Positions 34,884 to 48,000 of a DNA stretch of 64,000 nt are shown piece after piece. This DNA is from Prunella strophiata. Its lineage: Eukaryota > Chordata > Aves > Passeriformes > Prunellidae. The notes under the pieces were generated by a model. That model did not search any database and was not told where the DNA came from. It worked only from the letters and a program-made list of their open reading frames with translations. Each line of letters begins with the position of its first letter. Within the stretch, counting starts at the first letter, position 1. Location: contig JAZBQD010000001.1 of assembly GCA_036583965.1 (NCBI GenBank), forward strand, positions 14,161,392 to 14,225,391, read 5' to 3'. A program made the position numbers and the translations under genes.

Positions 34884-37800
34884 CTTCACATTCAATAGCT
34901 GTCCCTCTATAGGTTGCTCTTTGTAGCCCATGGATTACAGTATCTGGTAAACTACACATAAAGCTCACTTCCTCCCTTACTAGCTCTATTCTTTATGAAC
35001 TATTTTTCAAGTGAATGCTCTCCTATTTTTAAAGGTGGTGGCATGGTCTTATTTGAGAGGAAGACTGCTATTACCATCAATAACTCTTAACAGGAACTGT
35101 GACTATTTCATTTATTCCTCAACAATGTAATTCTGTAATGAACTCCCTGAAATAGCTCAGCTCCAGCAACACAACTTGACAGTCCAGGAAAGTTTGCAGA
35201 TCTACTGAGCTCTAGGTGCCTCTAGTGGTGGTAAGCCAGTCTGTTACTTAGCACTTGCCTTCTGATTACTCAAAAAAAAATCTTTTCTCTCTCTCCCACA
35301 ACCCACAAAATACTGGGTGCTTAACTTCAGCACTTGAGAGCAAACATAAAGCCTTATGCTGAATGAGAAGTCCATATTCCTAGAGGGTTGGTGCAGAATT
35401 TTGGTTGAATCAGAATCCCTATTCTCTCCAGCATGTAGGATGTATAACTGTAGTAGCAGTTCCCAGCCCCACAGTGGGAACTGACTTTATCATTCAGGTG
35501 CTTACAATAAAACCATGTAAGAGAATTCACTCTGCTCAACCTCAGTCCTCTCTGTGGCCATGGTCCCCATCATATCCCACTGCATCTGCAAGTTCTTGTC
35601 AAGTGCTTCCCACCTGGAGATGGGATGGATAATTGCTCTTTGCTAGTTTTTCTACACCCTGAGCTCTCCAAGCTACAATGAGTGTCTGTCACACATAAAA
35701 CTGCAAAAGATGTTTTATTAAGAAGGGAGGAATAAATCATTTTTGGAAGCTGACCAAATTCTGCCTTAGATGGAGAAAGTTTTTCCTCTTGGGATACAGC
35801 TGCAGTTTGAAGTTTGGCAAGGTTTGATCTGCAGCACTGCTATCAAAGAGTCTTCCGATCCACTGGGTTAGCTAGCATAATTCCAAGTGGTTGGAATTAT
35901 CATTCTTAATAACCAGTGCTGTTGAAGCTGACATCCCTATAATGACTTTTTTCTTGTCTCTTCCCTAAGAGAGATCCTCTTATGATTGCTTGATTTTAAA
36001 CAACTTAGTCCTGCAGACTTCTAAAGTTAGGCAACTGTTGCTTGTGGGTTTTCATCAAGTCCAAAATAATACAGTTACATATCAAAACATCTACAGGCAG
36101 CTAAAGCAGTTCTGGGTTTAATTGATGAAACATAAATCTGGGATTTGCTAGAATGGCTGAGTTTCTTGATCATTTTTTCTTCATTTAAGAAACCTTGCTT
36201 ATGTTGCTTACTTAGCAGTCAACCAGGAAAATCTTCTTTATAGATTTTGTGCTTGTCTACTTATAGTTGCTTTTATTTATGAAAATCCTTTAATTTCTTT
36301 TGAAATGGTCTCATATTTATACAGCTCTTTGGTCCATACAGATTAAATATTCAGATAGGACATAAACCAGAACTTATTAGCTTACCTCAGAAGTATATTT
36401 GAAATTTTGGTCTAAGTGGAATGAGCAATAGTATCCAATAACTACCAATTAATACTAGAGATTAATGTCCCTGTATCACCTGAAAAATCATCTTGAAAAA
36501 ACTATGGTAAGTTCTTTTCAGAGTCTTCAGATTCCAGCAAACTAGATGAAAGTTCAGTTTTTTGTGTGTGTGCATGAAAGTCTGTGAAAGTCTGACTTCT
36601 TGATTATTGTAGTAGGATTACAGCATAAATATAGCAACATTTGTAATAACCCAAATGGCTAAAGCTTTCAGAATCAATACAAGAAAAAACCCCAAGAATA
36701 AAGATCACCAAAAAAAGAAAAGTGAAACAGAAATCAATACAAATCCTATTGGGCTAAACAAATCCCTCAACAGCTCTGGAAAAAAGTATGCCAGACTAAC
36801 TCAGTCATTGCAAGGTGAATGTAAGACATACTAATTTTTCCAAGTATAAAAATACATTTGTCACCACTGTCTTAGGAGTAATGTAATTTTGGACAAATAC
36901 TGTACTTCTGTTTTTAAGACTCAAACTAAGAATTAAGTAAAAATTTGTGTTCTGTGGATTTTTTTAAATTGTCAAACTGAGTATGAGTAATTCCTTTAAA
37001 TAATGAATGCAAGAGAACCAAATCTTTTGTTATGCTTAATTAATTAAAAAAAAAAAAAACAATTACCAGGTTGCCATGAAAACACACAGACTTATTATGA
37101 ATAAGTGAATTCTTTCAGAGATGACATAATAAAAATATCTTTTCAAGTACAGGTTGCATATTATATGGATGTAGTTGCCCCTTTTTATGACCAAAGAGAA
37201 GATTAATTACAGACAAAAAAAATACTTGAAAAAGTTAATGAGGAAGAGGAAGATAGTACAAGCAAAAAATTATTATTCCAGAGGAGAAAAAAAGGCTTTG
37301 GGAAAACTAGCTATGCTTCTATGTTGGACCTGGGAACAGTTGCTTCTTAGGATCAACAGATAAAAAGTCTCTCATTTGTGGAGAGACAGAGAAATACTTG
37401 ATTTACTTATTAAGAGCTCTGACAAGCATCAAGTCCTACCTCCTTCACAAAAGGGGTGTTAAATGCAGTTTCACCTCTGGCTTGCAGTTCCTCTCTGCTC
37501 CTGTGACCATGTCCTGAGACACAGCTGGGCAGCCTGATTGTATCACCAAATCCCAGCTCCCAGCCTAATGCAAGCAGGTTACTAGCAAAGGAAAAGCCAG
37601 GATCCATTTGAAAAAACAGAGCAGGATAAAAATCAGGCCAGGTCCATGGACATGAGACAGCTTGGGAAAAATCATGGGACTTTCCAAAAGAATTTTCCAG
37701 GCAAGATGAGTAAGGGCCCTAAAGAGGCATCTGTTGAACCCTGAATTTACAAGACTTAAAATTTAGACTATACAAGACTTAACACTTTGGAAGTATAGCA

Positions 37801-40800
37801 AGGACAAGTCAGGAGCCAAAGAAACTGAGATACACAATGACAAAGTCATGGTCAGAGACCACACTGAGGAGCAGAAGACTCAAGAACCTGCACTCCCAAC
37901 AAGCCAGGACACAGAACACAAACCATATGGCTTAACTGTGCAAAAACTGCCCCATGACCTAATGTTTTTTCTCCAGAGGTGAAGCTCTTCTTGAAGCAAA
38001 AAAACACCTACAACAAGGTGGGAGAAAACCCATGCAAATAAAAGCAATTAAAATGCAATTATTTTGTATCTTACTGAAGAATGATTTAAGCTATCACATT
38101 TTCATGTTACTTTATTCATTATTATGAATAGATTATTATGAACATTTCAAAGACTAACAAGAAAACCACTACAATACCTGACCACAGAATGAAATTACAG
38201 TTAGCTAATGCAACAGTGCCCACACAAATTATCTCTAATTGGTTGACATTAATATGATTGAGCTGCTGATAGTGCCAAATTAATGTCATAAAATGAGGAA
38301 CAGCAAGGAAAAAAAAACTCATAAAAAACAGTATTTGTAACTGAATGACAGAATGAGTTAATGAGAAAAATTTCCTTTCTATGACATGGGGAAAATACAT
38401 CAGCTGAGGTCCCATATCCTTCTTCAGCTGACCCAGCTTATGGCATCCTCAGTCACAAAGGGAATTGACAGTCTCCAGCTACAGGGCTTTGAGCTTGACA
38501 GTTTGGCAGTTGAATAATCTAAAAAAATTAAATACCAAGATCTGTGTGGACCTGTTCAGGTGCTTTCTGCTCTGATAGCACAGCATCTACCTGAGTGATT
38601 TTGGATGAAACTGTGGGTATCTCTCTATATTGTCATGCTGGTCCATGTTTAACCTCATCCCTAGCTCAGCTAAGCCCAGGTGTAGAGGGAGTCAGCTGGC
38701 TTAGCACAAGTCATCTTGTGTTTGATAAGTGCTTTGTAACCCAAGAAAGGATTTCACCACTGACTGAGCTGGAAAAAGAGATAGGGGCCTTATAAAAAAT
38801 CTCCAGGTGATTTCCATGAAAAAGATAACAGGCTTAGCAGCTATGCTACACACCCATTTTGAATGATGACAATGCAATAAACAGATACTGGCTAAAGAGG
38901 ACCAAATGCAAAATAGCTCCAGTTCTGTGAAGTTAATGTGGCACTATAGTGGAGTAGCTGGGTAACAGATCAATGATTCAATCAGACAGATCAACAGATT
39001 CAATGTCCAAAGACCTGCCTCTTGCTTGTCAATAGAGTATTTAAGCAAGTAGTAGCTCTGCTTCTTTTATTGATTGCAGCTGATGTGTAGTACTTACATA
39101 TTGTAGTGATAGCCCCACCTTTCAAATTCCCATCATTCTTATGTTTCTGCTTAGGATTTGTCAGCCCCTTATCCAAATGGCTTTTCCAATTATTTGCTTG
39201 TTCAGTTGGTAAATTTTTGGGGCTGAGTTTATCAAGTTTCTACATGCATTTTTTAATATTCTACACCAGGCTGCTGTTAGTAGCCCTTTGTGCAGCAAAG
39301 CATCTGTATTCTGGGCTGAAAAACAATTATATTTACTAATACCTTCTTCTGCAGAAGGACAGTTTTCACCTGGCTCACAAGTAAAGCTCCTAAAGCCCAA
39401 ACTGTCAAAACCACTTACAGACTCTGAGTTCCAAGGAGGGGACATGCCAGCTCCCATTCTCTGAAGGACCAAACTCAAGGCTCATCCAGACATTTACAGT
39501 CACCTCGAGTCACCCTGCTGATATTTGTAGGGTTTGAATCTGTTTTCAGCATGAGACTGCCATCAGCAGAAGGCTTATATTTATTTTAATTTTTGACTAA
39601 AATTTTATCAGAGAGCATAATACTCTATTACTTTGAATTTTAAAACACCAGATGTGTTACACTATGCTATATACCCTCTGAATCTCTTCAACCAGACCTA
39701 TACATTAATTCCCTTATTTTATCAGTTTCATCATCCCTGTGATCATTCCCACAAGCCAGTCACCCTGACAGCTGAGGATCTTAAAAATTTCTGGGAAAAT
39801 GTGAAATGGGAGCTGATTCCTTTCTTCCCACTTAATGCCTTGAGTACTTAAAGGTAACATCTATTTGTTTGGAAGAAACAGCTTCAAAGTGATCAATTTT
39901 ATCTGTAAATAATTTATTATATAGATGAAATCACAGAAAAGAGTCTTTATAAATACACAGCATATTTCTTGTGTCTTACTGGAACAGTAATTCCTGTTAT
40001 TGTGTATTAATAGAATTTGAGGCAGTTTTGATGCCATGTCCTAGTAAGAGAGGAACCCATAGCCTCTATTTCACTTTCAAATAGAGAATTGCTGTTATTA
40101 ATTCAACTAAACTTACTCTAGCAGGAAGACAACAATGCCTAACCAGAAATCCATGTTCTAAGGAGGATTTAATACAATTTGGTACAGATTAAGTTGTTCC
40201 CTTAAACAAAGCCTCCAAACATTTAAGTGCATAAAAATAATGCAGATAATCATAAAATAAACAGTGAACAGTATATTATGCACAGTAAAGAGAAAAAAAG
40301 AAAACTCCTCTCATGTAATATCAGAATTTTATGTCTCTTAGATTCTTCATACTCTGGTTCATAAATTCCTTTTAGCCTTGATTAAAATAGTTGGATAATG
40401 AGGCTATTGGTCCAAGTGAGAAAAATTGTAAAAGGATGTTTCAGTGCCATCTAGTGGGTTTATCATGTTAATAAAAAAGTTCCCTCTTGTATAACAATTT
40501 TTATTTTACAATCATAATCAGAAAACAATTTTTGCTACAGCTCTATGCTTCCTTTTTCTTCAGTTTTGTACATAATGATATTGGACACATGAACATTAAA
40601 ATATTTGTGTTTATTGCTTCTAAGGCCGTTCTGTTTCTGTGGAAAAACAAATACCATGCAGGGTGGGAATATACTGAGCTATATTGTCTACAGGGAGGAG
40701 GCATCATACATTGAGCCCAAGACCAATAATCAACCTAGTGATGCAACCTTCCATCCTTTGGAAAGGAACAGCTTCAGCTTGAAGATTCCAGAAGTGGGGA

Positions 40801-41029
40801 TGTATCAGACCTGTTCTGCTGACTAATTGGCATTTTGATTCTCATCTAACTGAGAGTTTGGATGTGTTTGCTGGAGCTTCTCACCCTTGCTTTTCCTTAT
40901 ATTTTCCTCTTTGAGGTAAAAAAGCCTTTTAATACATTTTCCACATGTTACTACTTCTGTGCTACAATCAAGACTTACCTTTTCAGAGTCCTTTTTGATG
41001 TGCTTAACAAATTGCATTCATTCTGTCCT
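34884..41029. other. Intergenic DNA between CCDC172 and the lipase gene, left part
   Basis: AT-rich with moderately GC-richer patches at about 35400-35640, 37400-37620 and 38410-38720. None of these yields a recognisable exon or repeat. Open frames are at most 105 codons and do not resemble known families. Confidence 0.35.
40446..40457 (-). promoter_or_regulatory. CTCF core motif, reverse orientation, perfect match
   Basis: The + strand reads GCCATCTAGTGG; the reverse complement CCACTAGATGGC fits CCASYAGRKGGC at all 12 positions. From the degeneracy alone about 0.1 such hit is expected in a window this size on both strands. A related 10/12 match in the same orientation lies at 35217-35228. 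Confidence 0.5.
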
Positions 41030-41620
41030 TCACAGTAAGGCTTTTTTTCCCCAGCATTCAGATTATCTTTGTGGCTTTCTTTTTACACCTTCTCCATTTC
41101 TTCCACTGTCAGAAACACTTGACACCTGACTTGTAAGCAATATTCTAGTACTGGCTTCATCAGCACTTATATAAACAAAAAATTACCTCCCTACTCCTAC
41201 ACACTGCCTTCCTGAATAGATTTACAAATTCACATTAATCCTGTTTGCCTCACACATCACATTAGAAGTGTGTGTTGACTCAAGTTGTTCAAGATGATTT
41301 ATAAGCACTTTTCAAAGTTGCTGTTTTCAAGGATACCATCCTCCCCTCCAGAGTTATAGATTTGATTTTTTTTCAGACATACAATTCAGTACATGAATAT
41401 ATTAAAACAGAGTTAATTGCATGGGTTAATTCTGTTTACCAAACTATCCATGTTACTCTGTGCAACTTTCAGCATCAATATCTGCCATGCTGTCAACCTC
41501 TGTGTCATCTGCTTATTTTATCTGTGGTGATTTTATATCTAAATCAACTTATGCATAAAACTAGCATCACTTTCCTTTGGGCACCCATCTTTGGAAGACA
41601 CAGTTTTAAGCAGCCTCACT
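41030..41620 (-). mobile_element. Ancient CR1/L3-like LINE relic, antisense
   Basis: The + strand follows the antisense of an old amniote LINE as I recall it from reptile genomes, including the segment reading GTGTCATCTGCTTATTTTAT then CTGTGGTGATTTTATATCTA. Upstream portions (ATTCTAGTACTGGCTTCATC, AGCACTTATATAAAC) keep the expected order. It corresponds to a segment of that element that partly overlaps the one seen at 8520-9640. Identification is by memory of wording, not alignment. Confidence 0.5.
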
Positions 41621-44290
41621 GGAGGTTTATTTCTCACTGGCATTATTTTTCTAACCCATCAGTTTCATTCTGTAGGTGCTACAGTGGCAGCTATTTTAAA
41701 TAAGCAGTAGCACACTGAGCTTGCTCAGTGTCCTCTAGCAGTTAGAGCATATGGTATCAGCATGGTATGATTACATCTGTAATCTCTCAAAGACCTAAAT
41801 CAGGCCTATTAATTGTATTCCTATAGTTTAAATCTTTGTCACCAAAATCTTCTGCCCTTCTCCACTATTTTAGCTGGATCATATCAGGTTATCTACAAGT
41901 CCTTTTTAAGTGCTCATAAGTTATTTATGCCTCTGCAATTTCCTCAGCACTCCAAAGTTAATCTCAAAAGCTGTTGGTGTACATGAAGTGCCTCAGCCAA
42001 ATGTGTTTTCTTTATGGACTTTCAGGTGTGAATAATCCAGATTTGATCATTTAAGAGAAATCATTCCAAGCAGATGCTAAGCTTCCTCCTTACATATTAA
42101 TGAATTCAGTGGAATTTATGCATTAGCACATTTTGTTCCAAACACAAGAGAGGAAAAATACACTGAAGCTCTTTGCCCTTTTTGCATTCTTCTAAATAGC
42201 TGTAACACAAATCTCTCTGAGGAGTCCATTGAAATGTGTATTTGGGAGCATGGCCCAAACTTCTCAAAGAAAATCCACCTGAGCTCTGTGGCCATCAATC
42301 ACAAACTTTCACTCCTTTAATGCTGCCATGGTTAATCCCTAGGCACACCTGCCTGCCATGGAAGCATGATAGAGAAAGCAGAATCAGAAATACCAGAAAG
42401 ATTAATCAGAGATTACAGAAAGAGCCACTGCTGGTGTGGTGGGCAAACCACAGCTGATGTTTCTCTTAGAAGCATTCACTCTGTCAGGAAAGGCAGATAC
42501 AGCTTCTAGTGATACACTTGCAATACTACTGCTTGTAATTATTAAACAAACTGATTACATCCTGCTCATATTTGAGTCCCTTCCAGTCTTGCTAAAACCC
42601 AAGGAATTGTCCATCAAGGACCAATTTGTCCCTTTAAGCCTGTAGCCTAAGCTTTGAACACTTAGCTTTGCATGGGGGCAAGATCCCTTTGCCCAAATCA
42701 CACTGCAATTCCAAATTAGTGGAATTTTCTCAGCTATTTATGTGCTTATGGGGAGATTGAACCTTCTGGTCTCTATAGGTCTGACTTTCAAATGAAAAGG
42801 ACACAAAAAAGAGGAAGTCTAAAAAAAAATTCTTGCTCATTGAATTAAAGTGTATGTATTTACCTCAGAGTTTAGTTAGTCCATAACCAGAACTACTATG
42901 AACAGATTTGTTTTATTTCTTTATATGAAAGAAGTACATATTCTATATTTTTGAGCAAGGACAAATAGAGCTAGTAGTAGAGAAAGCATTTTTCAGAAAG
43001 TTCTGCTAAACACTAAGTTAATGCTCTCTCAATAGGGAAAATATATAGAGAATTAAGTAAGGCTGGGGAATTAAACATAAAAATAAAAAAATATAAATTT
43101 GTGTTGCTTCTTTTTAAAAAGTGACAATATCCAATTGTGAGTATAAAATAATTCATTGAGACAAATGAGGATTCCAATATAAAGAAAACTCAAACACCCA
43201 AGTCCCTTGTAAATGGACAATGGGCTTGTGCAGTCTTTATATTATTATTTTTTTATGCATTATTACACAGCCATAGCAAGGAGCAACATTATGTTTTACC
43301 CTTAAGAATTTTACCTAAATAATTCCTACATCATTTGAGAATTTTTTCAGACATACCTTTTAAAAAATATATATTTTTTCATGAAAGAACTAGAATAGCA
43401 CCAAAGTAACAGTTGCACACTAGGAATTAGCAACATTAGCTGGGTAATCCATATTGTTCTTTGTTAAAACCAGAATGTTAATTCTTGTGAACTTAGAGAT
43501 TTACTGGGGGCTTACATACCAAAGCACATGAGATCAAGACAATCTACCCTCCTTTTCCAAATCACACTTCAAATATTAACAGGGTGTTTGTACAAAGCAA
43601 CCACTGTTCATTCATACAAACCCACAGCTGCATAATTCAGCAGGGGTGTAGGCGTGTAGTGTTGTGCTACAGAATGATTGCTGCCTTAAAATTGCTATAT
43701 ACATGGGAGAAAATAGGCAGATAAAGCATGGCAGTCAGGGTGCTATTTACAGAGGGCTAGCAGGAAGAAAACCCATTGTGTTCAGTGTCTGTTTCTTTCA
43801 TTACTAGAGAGTTAATGCTGCAGTCAATAAATACCTCAGATAGATTAATTATTCAGAAGAGTTTATAACTAAGGAAGCAGACAGAAGAATGCTGCTGCAT
43901 TGGAACAGGAATTGCACTAGGTGGTAGTGTGAACTTGCTCCTCATGAGAAAGTGGTCGAGGATTAACAGTGAGGGTTGTGATGCTCATTGAAAAAACCTG
44001 CTGCTTTCTACAACCAGACATACTTTACCCAGGAGATGCTACTAAGGTGAACAGGGTAACAAATAGCAAGAAATTGAGAGATTTTTCAGAATGAACTTTC
44101 AAAAAAGCCCCACAACTTCACCTTGTCTCATATTCATATTCATGCCTGTACCTCTATATAACTTATTGCTTCCTTAATGCTTCCACAACATAAAGTATGC
44201 AAAAGGGAGAGCAAAACAATGGGTTCTATTCTTTTTTTCAACCCCCCTAATAATTTTTTCACTCCTTCAGAAAGACTTTTCCAATCTGAG
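41621..44290. other. Intergenic DNA, no feature seen
   Basis: AT-rich sequence without gene, RNA or repeat that I can name. Confidence 0.4.
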
Positions 44291-44303
44291 CTTTGATCAC
44301 TTT

Positions 44304-44332
44304 GAATAAGTGATCATTTTGATCACTTATTC
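44304..44332. repeat. 13-bp perfect inverted repeat with 3-base loop
   Basis: GAATAAGTGATCA and TGATCACTTATTC are separated by TTT and would form a perfect 13-bp hairpin. A third partial copy (TTGATCACTTT) sits just upstream at 44293-44303. Confidence 0.9.
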
Positions 44333-44499
44333 TAGGGATTTTTTTTTTTCCTGTTTGCCTTATATACCTGTATCCTCAGCACCATCTTTCAGGTGCTCAT
44401 GTTAGCAGGTCTTTCCAACTTGTCTGCTAGAGAGCATCACCAGGATCAGAAGACACTAGATTTTGAAAATCTACACAATCACTAAAATGGCTCAAATTT

Positions 44500-45020
44500 A
44501 CCTCTGTGGTGGTGGCTCAGCTCCAGCACCCCCTTGCAGCATTTCTCTTGGAGGCTCAGAGACTTTACAGCTAAAATACTCCATTAGAGCTCACTGCAAG
44601 CATTGGTATTTATTTACAGCACCTGGAAGTGAACAGGTGTCTCATGGCACAAAAACTTAAAGCATCACAGAAGAGCTAAAATCCCATTTCAGCCCGAGCA
44701 GGAACAACAAGAGCCTGATGAGGGCAGGACCAAGGATCCCCTGCAGTGAGGCTCCAGCTGCCCTGGGAAGAGCTGAGGGCATTGTTGTGATGCTCAACAC
44801 AGGAACCTGAGCTCAGGAATGTTTTGCAGGTGATATGTAGGAAGGAAAGAAGAGATGAGAGCAAGCTGGGCTCAAGTTCTAGGACTAGGAGTGGCTTAGG
44901 AAGAAGATGTACATCCAGCACAAGAGAGATGAACAAACAAAGCAAGGCTGGCATTGTTGGCTCAGCAGGGATTGGGGTGGTGCAAAGAGCACAACAAAGT
45001 TGTGAAACTAAATAAAAAGT
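44500..45020. other. Unclassified GC-richer block ending in AATAAA
   Basis: Noticeably less AT-rich than its flanks, with ORFs of 65-92 codons on both strands and an AATAAA near 45011-45016. It could be an unrecognised repeat or a non-coding transcript end. No family match by eye. Confidence 0.2.
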
Positions 45021-48000
45021 TCTGTTAATTCACTTCCCTGAGGTAACCTACCATTAAAAAATAAAAAAGCCTCAATAAAAAAATCCAAATTACTTGGCTT
45101 TCACTGAAGGATATTTAGGAACATCAGCTGTTACCCATATCTCTGTAACACTCAGAAATTGTAACTCTGGCTCCTGGCCCTAACTATGCCATGACCAGTG
45201 AAAGCACTCATTTAATCAGTGTCTATTCCTTCTCTTTTATAACACAAAATAGCACAAATAAAGAAATAATAATAAAGTGTAGCATGTATGATCATTCTCA
45301 AATCTCCAGAGAAACTACCTCAAATACTAGACTACTTTTAAAAAGTAACAAATATAAATATTGTTAAATCCTTTTAACACAGTTGTCTCCAACTGTATCT
45401 TCAATGCAATTATTTGAACTAAATGTTCAGTTTTATGCTTCTCAGAAGATACTCAAGCAAATATGATACAGGACATCACACATATTCAAATATCCTATTA
45501 CTCCGTTTCTGTCAATTCCTGTGAATTGAATGTACATAAATAGAACTTTTCCACCCTATGAGTATTCAAATAACATAAATTGTAACTCTGTACCTGACAC
45601 AAGATACTGGAATATGCCAACTGTGAGGATGCACTTTAGGATCTCAAGTGCACTGATACAGCCTTATATCCTAAACTCTAATAACAACATGCAGCTGACA
45701 CTGTAGAATTATGGTTGCATGCAAATCCTGCCATCCACTCACCAAAACTCCCAGATTTTATTTTATTCTGTTCATGGTGCTTCAGTAGAATGTGAGCTCC
45801 ACTGAACAGCACCACGATGTTTTCAAGCAGTATCTGATTCACTACTGGAAAAGTGGTTTCTCACTGTGATTTCTGCAAGGAAATAAGTCATCATGTTTTT
45901 ATTCACTCATGGGGAGCAGGAAGATGCAGTTCATCTAATATAAGAAAATTCAACCAGCCCTAACATTTAATATATAAAACATAGGTATAAACTAGAATAA
46001 ATTTCACAGAAGGAATGTCATGAAGCAGTAAATATGAAGGGACAAAAATATCAGAATAGTTGTCATCTCTGCTTCCTTTAAATCCTTCTAAGGGATGCTG
46101 CAGCATGATTTCACCTAGAGAATCCCATTAACTCCTGACAGCTGTGGGGAGGCAGCAATGACTGCTGTCAGCTCTCTCAGTCTTTGCTTGGTTCATCTCT
46201 GGCAGCTCTCCAGCCCTCCTGCTCCTTTCAGCTACTGCCTCATCAGAATCAGGATTGTCCCCTTTTGTCCCTCTGGGTATTGCAGTGATGCCCCTGGCAG
46301 TGAGGATGATGGAAATGACTCTGAGGAGTTAAAAGGTGCATGCAGAACTGCCCTCAATTTCAGGACCCTCTCTATTAACTTCTGAGCTTCTTTCTTCTGC
46401 ATAAAATATCTACAGATGGTTGTTGATCCTGTCCTGAGCAATAAAGTGCTTGTACTGTTCAGGTGTTTCTACAACAAGTAATAATATTTATTATCTTCAT
46501 AAGAAACTCCAAGCACATTTGAGACCCAGATCATAAAGTTCAATTCAAGAGTTTCTTTCTCTGATTAATACATGCCTGTTATAATCTTTTATCATTTCTA
46601 AACTCTCATGGAGTGTTGCAGTACTTCAAGCCCTTAGATACATTTTGAGATTAATACCTGATAATAAAAATTACTTGGAATTTATTTGAAGTGGATATTT
46701 TAAAGTCTTTTCCCTTTAGGCAGGTGGTGAATTGATCTGACAATGCCAGGGTTAGTAAAATGATACTTCTGTGGCAGTCACAGCATCTCACAGACTGAGC
46801 CCCATGGAGTGCCATCGTGTCTCAGGTGGGGATCGCTGAGCTAATGCAAACTCCAGAGGGAAGAATTGCTCACTTTGTTGTTCTTGCTCTAATTTAAGAT
46901 TAGCTGCAAGTATCTTGACATGATTCTTGTGCAGTGCCTGGCATTTTGCATTCCTAGTTCATGCAAGGTTCCCTAAGAACACTGGTAATGCAAATTGGTT
47001 GTAAAAGTAGAACATACTCTGTGTGCTACCATCTCACACACTTCATTTTTCCTACCCTGAACATCATCAGATGCACTTTGATCTGAACACAAGAAATGAG
47101 ACCAAGTTTGCCCTACACCAAAGCAAGAGTGTTTTCAATTTATCTCTTGATCTACTGTACAACAGGAAATGCAACCAGAAAAGTGATGTTCCTAGGAATT
47201 TACTTTCAATTCTACTGATAAAATGCCTGCATATATCAGTCTAATGGGATTAACTAATGAGACAAGCTGATAATTAATGTGTTGTTTAGAGGCTATGCTA
47301 TTCCAAGGCAGTAATGAACTGCTCAGCAATGCAATGCAGGCTGGGTTTTTTCATTTAGGTTGAAGGACTGGGGAGGGGTGGGACACAGCTGTGTGCCCCA
47401 CACAGCTCCCTGTCCCAGCTGACTGCAGTGTGAAAGGGGATGGTGCAGGTTGGCTCTCACCCCTTGTACAATGAGAGCATTGTCAGGGCACAGACCCCAG
47501 CCTGAGAACCAGAAAATGTTCCTTCCTGGGGCTGATGGAGTAGATGAATCACCAGACATAATTAGGGACCAGAATGTCTCTGCAAATCAACTGAAAATAG
47601 AGGTAGACAGAGATTGTGGTGTTTACACATCCACCTGGCTGATTGTGGAAGGACACTTCAGCTATTCAGGGAACCCTCTAATAAAATGAGACCCTGATTC
47701 TTCTTACACAGTAATCATTTTTTGAAATATGTTATCATTCCTTATCAATTCTTTAGATGTATGTATTGCATCGGTTTGAGACATATGAACATTTATGGCA
47801 CAGAAAGGCAGAACTCAGGGTTTGTTCCCTCTCCCAGTTCAGTAACTGAGTTGGCCACATCACTGCTGTTCACTGTCCTGAAATTGTTCATTGCTGTACT
47901 TTTTCTTTATGGGCAGGGCAGGGGGAATGAATCATTAGTGAAAGAAATAAGTTTATCTTATAATGGGATACCAAACATGCCGTGACTTTTTGGCCTTTGT

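Noticed and set aside
44304..44332. MicroRNA precursor
   Set aside because: The stem is only 13 bp with a 3-base loop, too short for a microRNA hairpin.
46286..46335. 50-bp exon-like stretch with acceptor TATTGCAG and donor AAAAG/GTGCAT encoding an acidic peptide
   Set aside because: No partner exons in phase on either side and no family match; a chance pairing of splice-like sites is more likely.
47323..47559. 78-codon minus-strand ORF in a GC-richer patch
   Set aside because: No family resemblance, no splice signals in matching frame; composition explains the open frame.
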